This document shows positions 1 through 11,693 of a stretch of 64,000 nt of DNA, one piece after another. Both the position numbers and the translations under genes were made by a program. This stretch comes from Bryum argenteum (lineage: Eukaryota; Streptophyta; Bryopsida; Bryales; Bryaceae): contig CM073331.1 of assembly GCA_037043015.1 (NCBI GenBank), positions 434,001 to 498,000 of the forward strand. Reading direction: 5' to 3'. Within the stretch, counting starts at the first letter, position 1. The number at the start of each line of letters is the position of its first letter. The notes under the pieces are model-generated. The model had not been told where the DNA came from. It saw only the letters and a program-made list of their open reading frames with translations, and ran no database searches.

Positions 1-52
1 AGGAAGATACCGTCCTTTGCAGCTATGGCGAATTGACGTCGTCGTTTCCACC

Positions 53-1543
53 ATGGGCGCAGCGACAGTAACATCGGATGTGCGGGAGCTACTGTGGCTT
101 GCAGTCATCGCCACAATCCTGAAGCTTCTTCTGGTACCAGCCTACCACAGCACGGATTTCGAGGTACACCGTCATTGGCTAGCCATTACGCACTCACTCC
201 CGCTCAAATTCTGGTACTCGGATGAATCAAGCGAGTGGACGCTCGATTACCCGCCCTTCTTTGCTTACTTCGAACGATTCCTCGCTTTCTTCGCCTCCCG
301 GATCGACTCTCGCATTGTCGACCTCACCAATTTAAATTATGGTTCCCCTAGCGTGGTCCTCTTCCAGCGCATTACCGTCATGGCAGCAGATGTGGTGCTG
401 TACTGGAGCCTGTTCGAGCTCGGGAAGGGATTAGGGTTACGACAACGTAGAGTGTTGTACTTGGCGGTGATATTCTCCCCGGGACTCTTGATGGTCGATC
501 ATATTCACTTCCAATACAACGGATTTTTGTTCGGGATTCTGTTGTTATCCCTCGCGAAAATGCGAGATGGAAATGACTTAATTGGCGGGCTAGGGTTCGC
601 AATTCTCGTCTGTTTCAAGCACTTGTTCGCGATCGCAGGACCGCTCTACTTCGTGTACATTCTTCGTCATTATTGTCGAGGAGGACGTCAATTCTTCGCA
701 ATGGCAGGCTCGGTGACGGGAGTTTTAGCGCTCGCTTTCGGTCCATTTTGGTATTACGGCGAAATTTCTCAAGTTTTGAAGCGGTTGTTTCCATTTGGAC
801 GGGGGTTGTGTCACGCATACTGGGCGCCGAATGCGTGGGCGTTGTACAACGTCGCTGATAAAGTCGCTGGAGTGGTAATGGAGAGGCTCGGGGTGGAGAT
901 TTCAAGGCCTAAAGCGGGGTTAACAGGTGGTCTTGTTGGAGATTTCAGTCCGTACAGTGTGCTATTTCAAATCTCTCCGAGGGTATCATTGATGCTGGTG
1001 CTGGCAGCAATGGCGCCCTGCCTTGTGAAAGCCTGGCGCTCGCCTTCGGCAAAGGAGTTCACTCTCTGGTTGAGCTACGTTTTCACATGTGGTTTCATGT
1101 TCGGCTGGCACGTTCACGAGAAAGCCTCTCTTCACATGGTGATTCCATTCACTGTGGTTGCCGTGGAGCGTCTGGAAGATGCCAGAGCTTTCCTGTTTCT
1201 GTCCATTGTTTCGACGTATTCCCTCTTTCCATTGCTTTTTGAAGCGCAGGAGTATCCTATCAAGGTGACGATTCTTGTTGTCTATGCGCTTGTCATGTGG
1301 CTGGCGTTCTCCACACTGTTTGAAAGCAAAGGCAAGCCTTTAGTAAGTCGATTGGAGAAAGTCTACTTAGGAGGCTTGCTGGTGGTAGAAATTTATGGAC
1401 AGTGCTTGCATCCGTTCTTGTTTGGAAGCGCTCTTCCGTTTCTTCCCCTGATGCTTACGTCCGTTTACTGTGCTGTTGGCATGGTGTACTTCTGGCTAAG
1501 CCAGTTGCACATAATAGTGTCTGTTGATAAGGTGAAGGTTTAG
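53..1543 (+). CDS. ALG8: ALG8 dolichyl-P-Glc:Glc1Man9GlcNAc2-PP-dolichol glucosyltransferase
   Basis: This 496-residue single-exon protein belongs to the ALG6/ALG8 family (GT57). The family adds the second glucose to the lipid-linked N-glycan precursor on the lumenal side of the ER membrane. An N-terminal membrane helix is followed by the family signature around residues 33-80: STDFEVHRHWLAITHSLP, then WTLDYPPFFAYFE, with the acidic residues expected of the dolichyl-phosphate-glucose-dependent active site. Further downstream come HFQYNGFL and about ten hydrophobic helices. The length is close to the usual 500 or so residues. I chose the ATG at 53 because it has a strong plant context (ccaccATGG); the frame is open upstream to the window edge but has no earlier ATG. 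The lack of introns is unusual beside its multi-exon neighbours. It converges with the cytochrome b561 gene. Identification is confident. Confidence 0.93.
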   Translation: MGAATVTSDVRELLWLAVIATILKLLLVPAYHSTDFEVHRHWLAITHSLPLKFWYSDESSEWTLDYPPFFAYFERFLAFFASRIDSRIVDLTNLNYGSPSVVLFQRITVMAADVVLYWSLFELGKGLGLRQRRVLYLAVIFSPGLLMVDHIHFQYNGFLFGILLLSLAKMRDGNDLIGGLGFAILVCFKHLFAIAGPLYFVYILRHYCRGGRQFFAMAGSVTGVLALAFGPFWYYGEISQVLKRLFPFGRGLCHAYWAPNAWALYNVADKVAGVVMERLGVEISRPKAGLTGGLVGDFSPYSVLFQISPRVSLMLVLAAMAPCLVKAWRSPSAKEFTLWLSYVFTCGFMFGWHVHEKASLHMVIPFTVVAVERLEDARAFLFLSIVSTYSLFPLLFEAQEYPIKVTILVVYALVMWLAFSTLFESKGKPLVSRLEKVYLGGLLVVEIYGQCLHPFLFGSALPFLPLMLTSVYCAVGMVYFWLSQLHIIVSVDKVKV

Positions 1544-2256
1544 GCTTTGCAGCCGGTGCTGCTGGGATGCTCACATCCCTTGTATCATTATATTCTCGAC
1601 AGCCATTTGATCATTTTCTTTGAGCTCATTCTAGGAACAAGACCTTGATTTCATCATGAGTGCTCCTAATGTCCTCCTTTGAGGAGTGAGTTTCACTATT
1701 TCGTCACATTGGTAATAGGTCAGATGTCAACCTTTGAGGAAGGTATATCGTCGTATAGGAATGAATAAGCATTTTTATGGAGAATTTGCTCTTGAATTGG
1801 CGGCTGGTTGGAGTTCCGCTGTGTATGTGGAAAGTTGGAATTGATCCATGTGCAGCTGGGTGCGAGATCCCGAAGATGACTGCATGGCTGAATGAGGCAA
1901 ACTGTAGAAACAGAAATACGACTTGTAATGGATCGATAGTGGCTGGTGGGGTATTTCTCTGGAGTTCGAAGCGTTTAAGACCGAACTTGCACCCTTGAAC
2001 AGTAATTTAAAAGCAGCGCGTAGCTTTACTCATTGATGTAAGGTGCGAAACTGAAGGTTTTGATACTTCTGTATCAGTTGATCCGAAGTCAGGTACATAT
2101 ATTCACACGTCCTGTCCCCTCCAATATCCAAGGGCTTCATTTGATTGTAAATGATGGTGCAAGTACAGTATATTTAAATGCTGTAGAACTATTAGTACCT
2201 ACTTACCTACCTACCCACCTATAAGAGTATAGTTACATCACAACTAGTGAGATGAT
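1544..2256. other. Convergent intergenic region, ALG8 / cytochrome b561
   Basis: About 0.7 kb holding the two 3' untranslated regions. A short open frame at 1777-1998 has no recognisable similarity and is probably chance. I see no RNA gene or repeat of note except a short 'acctaccta' run near 2200. Confidence 0.6.
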
Positions 2257-3408
2257 CTATAGATTGTTTTCGATGTACTCTGTTTCGCCCACATCCTTAG
2301 ATGTTTCCTTGGATGTTTCCTGACCCTTGTAAACAGGAGTGACAGTCTTGGAGTACTGGCCCTGCTGCTTCAAGTAAGTCCATCTGTCTTGTGTAAGGTA
2401 CACGAGCGCCACCAACGCCAGCTGAATGGAGAACAGGATTTGAAGCGTGCGCAAGCTCACTCCCCTTATTGACTCGTATGCGTGCAGGCCCGTGTAGATG
2501 TTGTAGAACCCCAGTATCACTGCCGCAGTTCCGAACAGCCAGTGGAGACTGTACCAAACTGGCCTGGTGCTCTTTCCACTGCGCCATCAAACGAAGACAC
2601 ATTGAAGCTTTTAAAAGGTGAACTGTGGTGTGGTGTTTCAGGAGCTTAAAAAACATGAGTGGGACTTACTGCTCAGGGTGAACGAAGCCAACGAGGGCTC
2701 AATCAAATAGAGAGATGCTTACACTCCTAAAGGTAAAGGTTTGATCTGGGGCTTACTGCTCAGGGCGAACGAAGCCGACCAGGGGAGCTAGCCACACCAA
2801 GATCCAGAGAGCTAAACCCAGGCGCTCGTGAGTGTAGTCGAAAGTGTTGTCGAATTTCTTGATGCCAACGACCGCTGCTACGATCACGCATACCACTGCC
2901 ACACACTGAATGGCCATGTGCGTGTACACCAACGTCCTCACGGTCTTCAAGTCTCCCTTCTCACGCGCTGCTCGTGTGAAGCGTACCAGCGTGATGGCCA
3001 CCGGCATGAGCAGGCCCATTCCCAGCCACATGAGCCAGCCGTGGACTTTGATCCAGTAAAACGGAAAATGAGGCTGCAAGAACAGAATATGCACATTCAA
3101 TCCCAAGGCGTTACTATCAAAAGATACGAACTTTTCACACGGACCAACCTCAATTTCATTCTGTCCCTTGCCCTCAAATGCCTCCTCCCCTCTGGTTCGA
3201 AGTATGTATGTGATCCTGAGACTGTATAGTATCCTCACCGTCGCTCGTTTTATTGCATGAAGTTGTTTGAATCTCGAATCTTATGAGCTGACAAGCTTAC
3301 CTCATAAGCAGCGGCACCACCAGCTTCAGGAGTGGTCTCTTGGGCTTCCAAGACCCAACAGGAGGCCAGAATGGTGAGCACCATCAGCAACGCCTTGGCC
3401 ATCTCCAT
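2257..3408 (-). CDS. Cytochrome b561-domain membrane protein (secreted-pathway)
   Basis: Three exons (3408-3301, 3073-2757, 2578-2257) join in frame to 248 residues. The first exon encodes a signal peptide (MEMAKALLMVLTILASCWVL) and a short Ala/Gly-rich stretch. Exons 2 and 3 encode a b561 core with about five helices. The candidate haem-binding histidines are in VHGWLMW, YTHMAIQ, THERLG and YSLHWLF, and the RPEHGKSTRPVWY loop is typical of the family. It resembles the short plant b561 proteins without a DOMON domain (At4g18260/At2g30890 type). These are predicted to move electrons across plasma or endomembranes, probably from ascorbate; the substrate is inferred. The C-terminus is a hydrophilic K/T/E-rich tail. 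Splice sites are GT-AG with phases 0 and 2. A diverged copy of the exon-2 donor region lies inside intron 2 (see findings). Confidence 0.88.
2661..2785. repeat. Duplicated 5' splice-site segment in b561 intron 2
   Basis: About 38 bp at 2748-2785 (end of exon 2 plus its donor) recurs with a few mismatches at 2661-2700, 87 bp further into the intron. The shared core reads ttactgctcaggg on the plus strand, so the gene carries a second near-perfect donor in the same local context. Confidence 0.75.
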
Positions 3409-3605
3409 TGAGCCCGCCAAGTTTTTTCTCTACGAAATGGCTCGAGGTCGTGGAAGTGCTGCATGAAGCAGTGCAGGCCGGAGGTGATGGTTATGTACCA
3501 ACGTATCTCGTACTCTTGGGACCAAACCTCTTTTCAAAAGTAGAATCCTCTTTATGCTTCTTTACTAATTCTTAAAGCAAAATGTATGTGATCCTGAGAC
3601 TGTAT
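3204..3605. repeat. 24-bp exact direct repeats flanking b561 exon 1
   Basis: The same 24 bases, containing gtgatcctgagactgtat, occur at 3204-3227 (intron 1) and 3582-3605 (upstream of the start codon). They bracket exon 1 at a distance of 378 bp. No other similarity is apparent around them. Confidence 0.8.
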
Positions 3606-5722
3606 GTACCACCCCTTGTACATCGACGTATATTTGACCCCCTAGTTTAAAGGTTCGTGCCCTATCATCATTTTGAAGCCTGCAATTTGCGACCCGTCTT
3701 TTGCATGCCATCATTCTTTCGGCTGTTGTCTTCATTAATACACATATTCTGCACTTTTTTCACAGGTTGTGTTGTTACAACAACTCAGGGAAAATGTTGG
3801 ATTGAACTTTTTGCTTATAGCCTTCCTCTGACGTCTCTCATTCACCCACTTGATTTAAAGAAAAAAGCATCCTTTAATGCATTGTACGTACGGTGGTGGG
3901 GTCTTCGATATTTTTTTGGTATCAGGTATTTTATGACTCTAGTGAGTCCATGTCAATTTTAACGTCTGCGAGGAGTATTTTGCTTCCTATTTTGTTTGAA
4001 TTCACCCTATCACGTCCATTCTCCTTTTGTTATACCATACCAAAGTCAGGTCTAAAATTGCGCATATGCACAATTTTTTTGACAGTTTTTATTAAATTCC
4101 TATGCTCCAGCAGAAGATTCTATGCTTTAACAGAATACTGTAGCTGGTTTGTTTTTCTTCCTCGTTTGCCAATAGGATTGCTCAAGAGTACATGTTCAAC
4201 TTTAAGAATCCTTGAGTGTACTTTATCTTATTACTCATTACTTCAGTATACTTTATTTCAAGAAGTAATTTAATAGCATTCTTTCTTCTTATTGAAGCCT
4301 TCTCAATGTTATTGAAAATGTTAACATATGTCAAATGGTAGGCTGCCACTTTTAGCCACAGGGGGTCGGCTGGAGATCGAATCTCGGATCACATGGGCTC
4401 CATGTGGTGGTGGTGCTGTTTGTGGGTTTATTGCTTGTTTATAATGTGGTCACAGAGCCTTATGAAGTACAGATAAGATGGACGAGAAGCAGATAACCCT
4501 TCTTAGAAAGGAAAGGCTCCAAGTAGCAGTTCCAGTTGCTGAAACAGGTAAACCTACAAGTCCAAACTACAAACATCTACACTGTAGAGAATTTAGATAT
4601 GCCTACTGTTGAGAGTAAAGGAGAGTATAATTCTTGAGAGACCGTTGACGCATTTGAGTTGACCATATTTTGACCTGAAAAAGTCCACTTTCGTTCTTTG
4701 GTATCTGTTAGTTGACCGAAACAGCTATTAAAATGGATGCCATGCTTGTCGGTCAAAGAGAACAGTTGCACCATTTATATTCTCAGGAAAATTCTGTAGA
4801 TGAATGCATCACACCGTGAAAAAATGGCCATGAATTATGTTCAGCCATCCTTCGAAACGGATTCTAAGAAAGGGTCAACCCCAGTAATTGGGGGTTGTTC
4901 AAGGGACCACTATTCTATGGAATATTCCTGATTGATTGCTGGACTCCCTGGTTTCTAGCCGCCAGAAACGTCAAATTTCGAAGGAAATCAACCTCCAATC
5001 CTGTCATAATTTCACAGTGTGTAATAATTTGCAAATAAAACCATGTAAAACCAAGATGCTAAGTTGAATAGATTTGTGGAAGAGCAAAATGATCCCAGCT
5101 GAGGTTACTGTTTAATCGACACTTTCATTCGATGAAGAGGCCGTAGGTGTAAGGATCATATTTGAATTATGTGATGCACTGTACCTACATGCTAAGATCT
5201 GTTGAAATGTCTTTACAGGCTAATCATGAACGGAGGGACCACTGCTCAAGGTTTTCTTCGAACACTTCCAGATGAAAAACTCAAATGTATCTTCCTTTCA
5301 AAGTCAACTGAATTGAAGGGGAGACCTTAGTTGCATTTTTCCGCATATCTACTTCACGTGGGGACACTTTCAGAACCACTCCAACTGAAAAAACAAAGAC
5401 CAATTCCACAAATGTCTGAAAATCATAAAACAAAGTGTGAAATGATGACTTCTCACACGAATTTTACCTGAAGTAAATAACGTGACCATACTGAAGACAC
5501 AAAGGGTGAGCAAAACTCACATCAAGCTTGTGTTTTCAGGCTCACTTTCTACGCCTCCCACACGCTTCGTACGTTTGCTGAGTCGCTTCAGCTGGAAAAA
5601 GAGCTCAAAAGTGATATTAAGGTGTGTACTGCTCTCAAGCTCAGAAGATAATAGTCAATATGGGGAAAAATATTGTAGACTGACCAGCCATATGGGGAAA
5701 AACAATTGTGAGTCCTTTTGCA
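3606..5722. other. AT-rich intergenic region upstream of b561 and downstream of LPXB
   Basis: About 2.1 kb with no convincing gene. Open frames at 3657-3962, 3893-4273, 4577-4774 and 5482-5730 have random-looking composition and no family motif. A small palindrome (cacatgg-gct-ccatgtg) sits near 4390. Confidence 0.55.
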
Positions 5723-8700
5723 TTATCTAAGAGAACCCAGAGATTCCAATATGTACTGAGCTGTCCTTTTTACAGCGCCAGGTTTTCCGAGTAATGGTAG
5801 CAGCTCGCCATAACCACTGTTCAACGTGCTAATCGTGTGTTTCGAGTTTGATAAAGGAAGGAGATCGAAGGCAGCGTTTGCCACTTTCTCTGGCTCGGCT
5901 TCATCTTGTATAAACTCCGGCACCACCTGCACAGAATAGGTAGTGAACATGAGCACCAGAAATGGTAAATTCTATAACAGCTTCACCCTCGATAAGCAGT
6001 TGCCTGGTGTCTAAGCATGACAGCTGATTGCATAGAAAGTCTATAATTTCCTGAATTTCATACTTCGCGATGATACATGAAGTACTTAGCTTCCTTTGGG
6101 CGTCAAAGAAGGACTGTTCTGTGTACTTTAACATCAAAAAGTTGTCTTGCACTAAAACTACATGTAGAAGTGCGAGAGTGGCGTATATATTTGGAAGGAG
6201 GAATTCTTTGACAATTCTTTGCACTCTAATGACCTAATAAGGATATGTATAGAGATGTATTTATCAACTAACAGGAAGAAGTCTTCTACAGATGACGAGT
6301 TCTTTAAGAGAAACGCACCTGCTCCTGGAGGATCAGATTCACCAAAGATATGTACTTCACATCAAACTTGAATAAATTTCTTCCGATCCATGCCGTTGCC
6401 TTGTCCAGTTTGTAAACCACCACCTGGGGGACCTGCTTGTAGAAGATAAACTCATCATAAAAACCTCTAGATAGATTGAGTCAACTGTAAGCGACAATAT
6501 ATATATATATTACGCTATGATGATTGATGATGCGCAGAATATTAAGCAGACTCACATTATGAAGGGCCAGTTCAAGATTCACACTGCCCGACTTAGTAAT
6601 CGCCAAATCCGCAGCCGGCATCAATCTCTTCGTATCTCCCTACAAAACGCACATAGCATACTCACTTTCCACATCGACAACATTCAGATCTTAATAAATA
6701 ACAATCATATACTACACTTACGAGATCATGTTGGAAAGTAAGGATTGTGAGTACTGACCTGCCAAAGGGAAACGTAGCCAGTGAGACCAAAGTCGTTGAA
6801 GCTTCGCTTGATCAAATGTTCTCCACTCGGTACAACAGACGGAACGATGAAGTGCACATGATGGTGGCTGTTTCATGATTGAAACAATTTAAGAGACAAA
6901 AAAACAGTTTACTTACAAGATGTGGCGGAACAAGTAGAATAAGAAGGCTGACCTTTTCAAAGCAAGAATGCGTGTTAGCAGAAGCTTTGCTGCCGATGCA
7001 ATAACTGGCCACACGTGTTTCACTTCTTGACTCCGTGAAGCAGGCATCAAGAGGATCACTATATCCTTTTCACCATATCCAAGAGCTTCTCTCGCCTGCA
7101 CAAGCTCACGATACTTCACTCCAGGTTCGCTTAACGAAACTGATTCATAATTTTAGTTAGATCCTCGATATGAACCTTAAACCTTTGCAACAATCTTAGA
7201 TTGGCATATGTAGAAACTCTACCAAATATACGCATCTATAACTGCTATATGCATTTCATCTCTGAATAGAGAAGATAAACAAGAATGTGCTTAGGATAGT
7301 ACAACGTACCTGTGCTCGAGTCGGAGTTGGACAGTAATTATCAAGTAGAGGGTGACCCACTTCGACGACATTTCCACCAGATTTGCGAAAGTAATCCGTC
7401 TGTGCACATCATAAAACACACGTTTGCCATCACAAAAATATTCATGCTGATCTCTTGTCCAGTAAAACTGACAGTCATAAAATTCGATTCAACACAATGT
7501 TGTTTGGCAGGCTACCTACCTCGCCAGGGTAAACCGTGAGGATCGCATTACAAGAGTCAATAATAGCTCCAGTGCGTGACGTATTCCATAGCCACTCATT
7601 CGGAGGTATGTAATATATTACCTTGCACCCTACAGCAGGACAATCATCAATAGAAAAAGCCTAAGCTCGAACTCGCTGGCCTCAAACCTTAACTAACTGG
7701 CATAGTGACTAAATCTACAAAATAAAACTAACATCAAAGCCTGGCACTTGCCATTAATGACAATTCGTACCGTCAGCAGCTAGATTTTCTAGAATATATA
7801 TCGAGGACAAGGCTCTCTATTCATAAAGAACCCTTTGGGATGCAATACCATCAGAGGTGAAATTTGATAATTACCGAACTTTTTCTTGGCATACTTTCCG
7901 AAAGGTATGTTGATGCCTGGGTAGTCAATCAACACCTGCAGCCCAGACGAATGGCTTTAGTCTGCTTTAAACTCCAAACCCTAACAAAAGTCTCGAAAAC
8001 CTAAACCAGGTCTTGAAAGGTTAGTGATAGGAATCCTTCTTAATAAAACCAACACTAGAATAGGTAGAGCATACCACTACGTCCGGCGGATGATTGTTCA
8101 AAAACTTGCGTGTACGATGCTGAAGTTTAATCGAAGGTAATATGAGCGGCAAAGCTTCCAGCAACCCGATGGAACTTAATCCAGTATTATCACCTGCACC
8201 AGAGGACTTTTAAGCATCAGTACCGCAACTCATACTGCAAGAAGTTACTTCCTGAAATCTTTCTCCATAAAAATTATCATACATACATTTCATTAGCTCT
8301 TGTCGTACCAAAGTGATCTCTCTATACTGACTTTTCAAATGAAAGCTTGGCATAATGGTTATAATGTTGCAAGGAGTATTTCATCATTATTGCCAGTGAT
8401 TTAACTCGTGATTGTGAACAGCAGTTATGTGCAGGATCAAAAGCAAGTCATAAAGTGCACTGTACACACAGCTCCTCAGCATGCAGATGGCTTCGCATCA
8501 ATAAACCCTAAACCCTCGAAGCATCGGAGGATACAGAGGAAGAGGACACAAACGGATCTCTCTGTACTGACTTTCAATAAGAGCACACTGGATATAATAT
8601 CACAAACAGTATCCTCTACCAGTGATTACAACTTGCAATCCGTACCGTAGTTATGTGCATTACATCGTGAAGGTTTGAAAGCAAGACATCATGTGTACTG

Positions 8701-10013
8701 TTTTGTCAGCTCCCGTTTCCACCATTTATTCCTACACCCTAAGCCCTCGTCATCACATAAAGCTCGAAAGCATCACCGACATGCATACTGGTTACAAGGA
8801 TGCATATGGTATCCTCAACCTTACTACTAGTGATTTTCACTTGCAACTGTAAAGAGTAATTATGTGCATTGCATCCTGAAAGATTCATCATGTGCACTGT
8901 CTTGACAGCTCCCAAGTTTTCCATTGGCTGCCATCTATAGACCTTCAACCTTGAATATTTATCTGACCTCTCAATAGAAGCAACTGGTTATGATGGTTCA
9001 AACAGTATCGGCTAGCTTGATACCAGTAATTTGGACTTGCATTCGTGAGGAGTAGTTGTGTCCGACAGCAAGTTATTATGTGTACACTGTTTTGAGAGCT
9101 ACTAACTCCGCAAATCCTCGTCAATGCAAGGATGAGAGGATGCAAAGGAGGAGGAAGAGGAGTGACGCACCACCCACCGATGAGATGAGCGCCTGCATCC
9201 CGCATGCGCTTGCCACCCACTCCACAAATCTCCACCTCCACCTGAGCCTCTGCTGCTGCCTCCATGAGAGCTCGGACCAGAGCTGCTCCGTGCATGTCGC
9301 CCATCACGTCTCCCGTGCTTATCTGCTCAATCAATCCGATTGCCGGGTTCAATCCAATTCAAACTAGTGGATTACGCAATTGGTATGTTGTGCTGAACCC
9401 ATTAAAACTTGTCTGTCTGTTGATTAGACATACAATTAACAAACATTGACTTAGTGTCATTTGAGTGTGCAAGGTGATCAAATTAGGGCTATCCTTTACT
9501 GCAGCAAGTTTAGAACCCCACTTTGCAGCCAACCATGAACTTTGAGAAGACTTTAGAAAAACTGAATTGTGAGACTTTTGACCCTCTTGGGCCTCTCAAC
9601 CCTAAACCCTACACCTGCCTCACGGAACTCCAGCTTTTAAGCACAATGCTGGACGCTCAGATTCAAGATCCCAGAATTCTCAGAAATGACGAATCCTCAA
9701 ACAAAATCGAAAATTACGATCAAGTATGCAGAAGGAGAAGAGTTGTTATTACCAGAATGCGAGAAGATCGCGTGTGAGAGATGGGAGCAACATTCTTTGC
9801 CGAGGCAGAAGCGATCACTTGATGTCGCCATTGAAGAATCTCCTCCTCGCTCTTGATCGAAAGTGGCAGACTGCGAAACCACCCACCACGACTGCTGATT
9901 CGAATGTGCGCTCCATTGCGATTGCCAAGAGGAAATGAATGATTGCTGTTTGTTGCAACGACGGCAGGATTGATTTGACACTGCACTGTCGGTGGTGCAC
10001 ATCGCAAGGCCAT
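5723..10013 (-). CDS. LPXB: Lipid-A-disaccharide synthase-like glycosyltransferase, organellar
   Basis: Eleven exons: 10013-9753, 9322-9178, 8193-8075, 7935-7875, 7629-7520, 7399-7310, 7139-6953, 6867-6759, 6639-6556, 6432-6319, 5926-5723. LpxB (GT19) joins UDP-diacylglucosamine to lipid X in the lipid-A-like pathway that plants keep in mitochondria. The first 80 or so residues look like a transit peptide (MALRCAPPTVQC...). Family landmarks follow: ISTGDVMGDMHGAALV, LIDYPGINIPFGKYAKKKF, IYYIPPNEWLWN, VEVGHPLLD, ILLMPASRSQEVKHVWP, LAITKSGSVNLELALHN and VVYKLDKATAWIGRNLF. Without adjustment, exons 6 and 7 do not join in frame. Using a donor four bases downstream (exon 6 to 7306) gives 1488 nt and about 495 residues. 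An upstream in-frame ATG at 10091 is possible. Intron 2 is expanded by tandem repeats. Function is confident; the exon 6/7 junction is not. Confidence 0.88.
8310..9105. repeat. Diverged tandem repeat, about 200 bp x4, in LPXB intron 2
   Basis: Four diverged units share an ordered set of words: ccagtgatt, then acttgcaa, agttatgtgcatt, tgaaag, catcatgtg(c/t)actgt and cagctcc. They anchor near 8394, 8617, 8830 and 9030. Units 1 and 2 also share gatctctctgtactgacttt and telomere-like 'ccctaaaccct' words. The block fills most of the 984-bp intron and looks like decayed serial duplication rather than a transposon. Confidence 0.75.
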
Positions 10014-11693
10014 GATGAGGCGATCGGTGTTTGAGAATCGTGCATTGGAAGTGGATCCCCAACTCGTACTTTTGTTGAAGTAAATGGTCATTCAGATCAA
10101 AAGAGGGCATTTCGAAGCGTGCTCAATAACCGAGCAAATTTCATGTAAGCTAGCAAGACTCGTGTGGAGTGGCCAAAGGAACTTTTTTTTTTTTTTTTTT
10201 TTGAGAATGTGCAAAGCTTGTGGATGACTGGTAATGAAGGAATCAAAAATATCTTTATTTAGTCATCAAGTTTGGAGAGAGATGTCCGCGGTTTTTCTAA
10301 AACTGAAACTAGGCTTTGAGTACATTGAGAAATGAACATAGAGGCTAGAATCATCCTCATGGACAAATTTGCCTTGTGAACGATTATTGGTGCAGTTTGG
10401 ACCAAACTATGAGCACGTTATCTTGTTTCTATCTCTATTGTTTAGAATTTGAACTTTTGGGGTGTCTGGTTCTTCTTGCATAGTTGCTTCAAGTAGTTTC
10501 CATTTAACTAGATCAAATTAATCATGTGACTCACGAACATCTTTCTTGTTTTTATAATTACTTACTTTCACCATAAAACTAGAATCACCAAAGAATGTGT
10601 TCCACTATATCGAGTTATTTGACTTGTCAATTTAGAACTTCAAAATAAATAAGAACACCAAACCCTTTTAGGCTTGGCGTGAATAAAATGCCCGTTTGAC
10701 CTACCCTTGATGATATGCCCACGGGACATAACAACTTTAGAATTTCACACCTTATTTAACTCACAAACGTGGCAAATGTTGAAATCTGACAAGCTAAAAC
10801 TTTGAAGAGCCATAGCTTCTTCATTGAAAGCGTTGACATTGGATCTCATATCAAGTCTAGTAGTTGTACTAGTTACTAGATATCTATCCAAGATGTCATG
10901 ATTTTTTAACATACATTTTTGTGAAAGCCAATTTTATCTCATGGAGCATGTTCTACCATTGCAAGCTAATCATTTAAAACAAAAACAAGTTTCTCATGAT
11001 TTTTTATAACATTACTTTCGGCTATAAGAAGAAGTCCAACAATTGTTCCGTTCCAACAAAAAATTCAAATAATTTTAGTGTTGGATTTGCAACGATGTTC
11101 AAATCCTAAACACATTAGAAAACACATAAATCTCAAAAGAATCATACATCCTTCATCCACCATCAGATTTCAACTTGAATCACTTAGTTGGATCTACTTT
11201 TCATGATACCTAATAATTGTCCACTAACCCTCACCGACACAAAGCCCTCATTAGAAAGATTTTAATAAGAATCTTTTGAAAATAAGGTAAAGTACTGAAG
11301 AATATTCTTCTGCCCCACCTTATTGCCTACCAACAGTTTTTTCAGTTTTTTCTTGCCCGTCAGGTAACTGCCCGTGCTTCCCCAGCTTGGAACCTCGCGC
11401 TCCTGCGGACTGGCACAATAGAACAAGAGATGCGATGCTGTGGATTCGATCAAAGCAATACAATGCAGCTGGATTGGGGATGATACAGAATCATTCACTG
11501 CAGAATCACAGGACTCGCTCTTCACTGTATTGCTGTGAAGGTTTCAATATTCATTCTCATCATCTCCTCCACCTTGCTTGGAAGCTTTTAAGCTCTTAAG
11601 CTTTACAATCCCAAGCTCGCAAACAGAATTCTTACCTTGCAATTCAACTCTTTAGTAACAAGCACCCACCAACAATTGTCATCTGTTTATGAA
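10014..11693. other. Divergent intergenic region LPXB / PUR7
   Basis: About 1.7 kb shared by two genes facing away from each other. It contains a run of 20 T at about 10183-10202 and an AT-rich stretch (10210-11280) with no gene-like frame. The last 300 bp before PUR7 are more GC-balanced and probably hold its promoter and leader. Confidence 0.6.

Noticed and set aside
4350..4400. Pol III box-like words (tagccacagggg, gatcgaatc) suggesting a SINE
   Set aside because: The spacing is too short for a tRNA-derived promoter and there is no poly-A/T tail or target duplication.
8500..8530. Telomere-like ccctaaaccct words as an interstitial telomere
   Set aside because: Only one or two units occur at each place (also near 9600 and 12210); this is common in plant introns and leaders and does not form an array.
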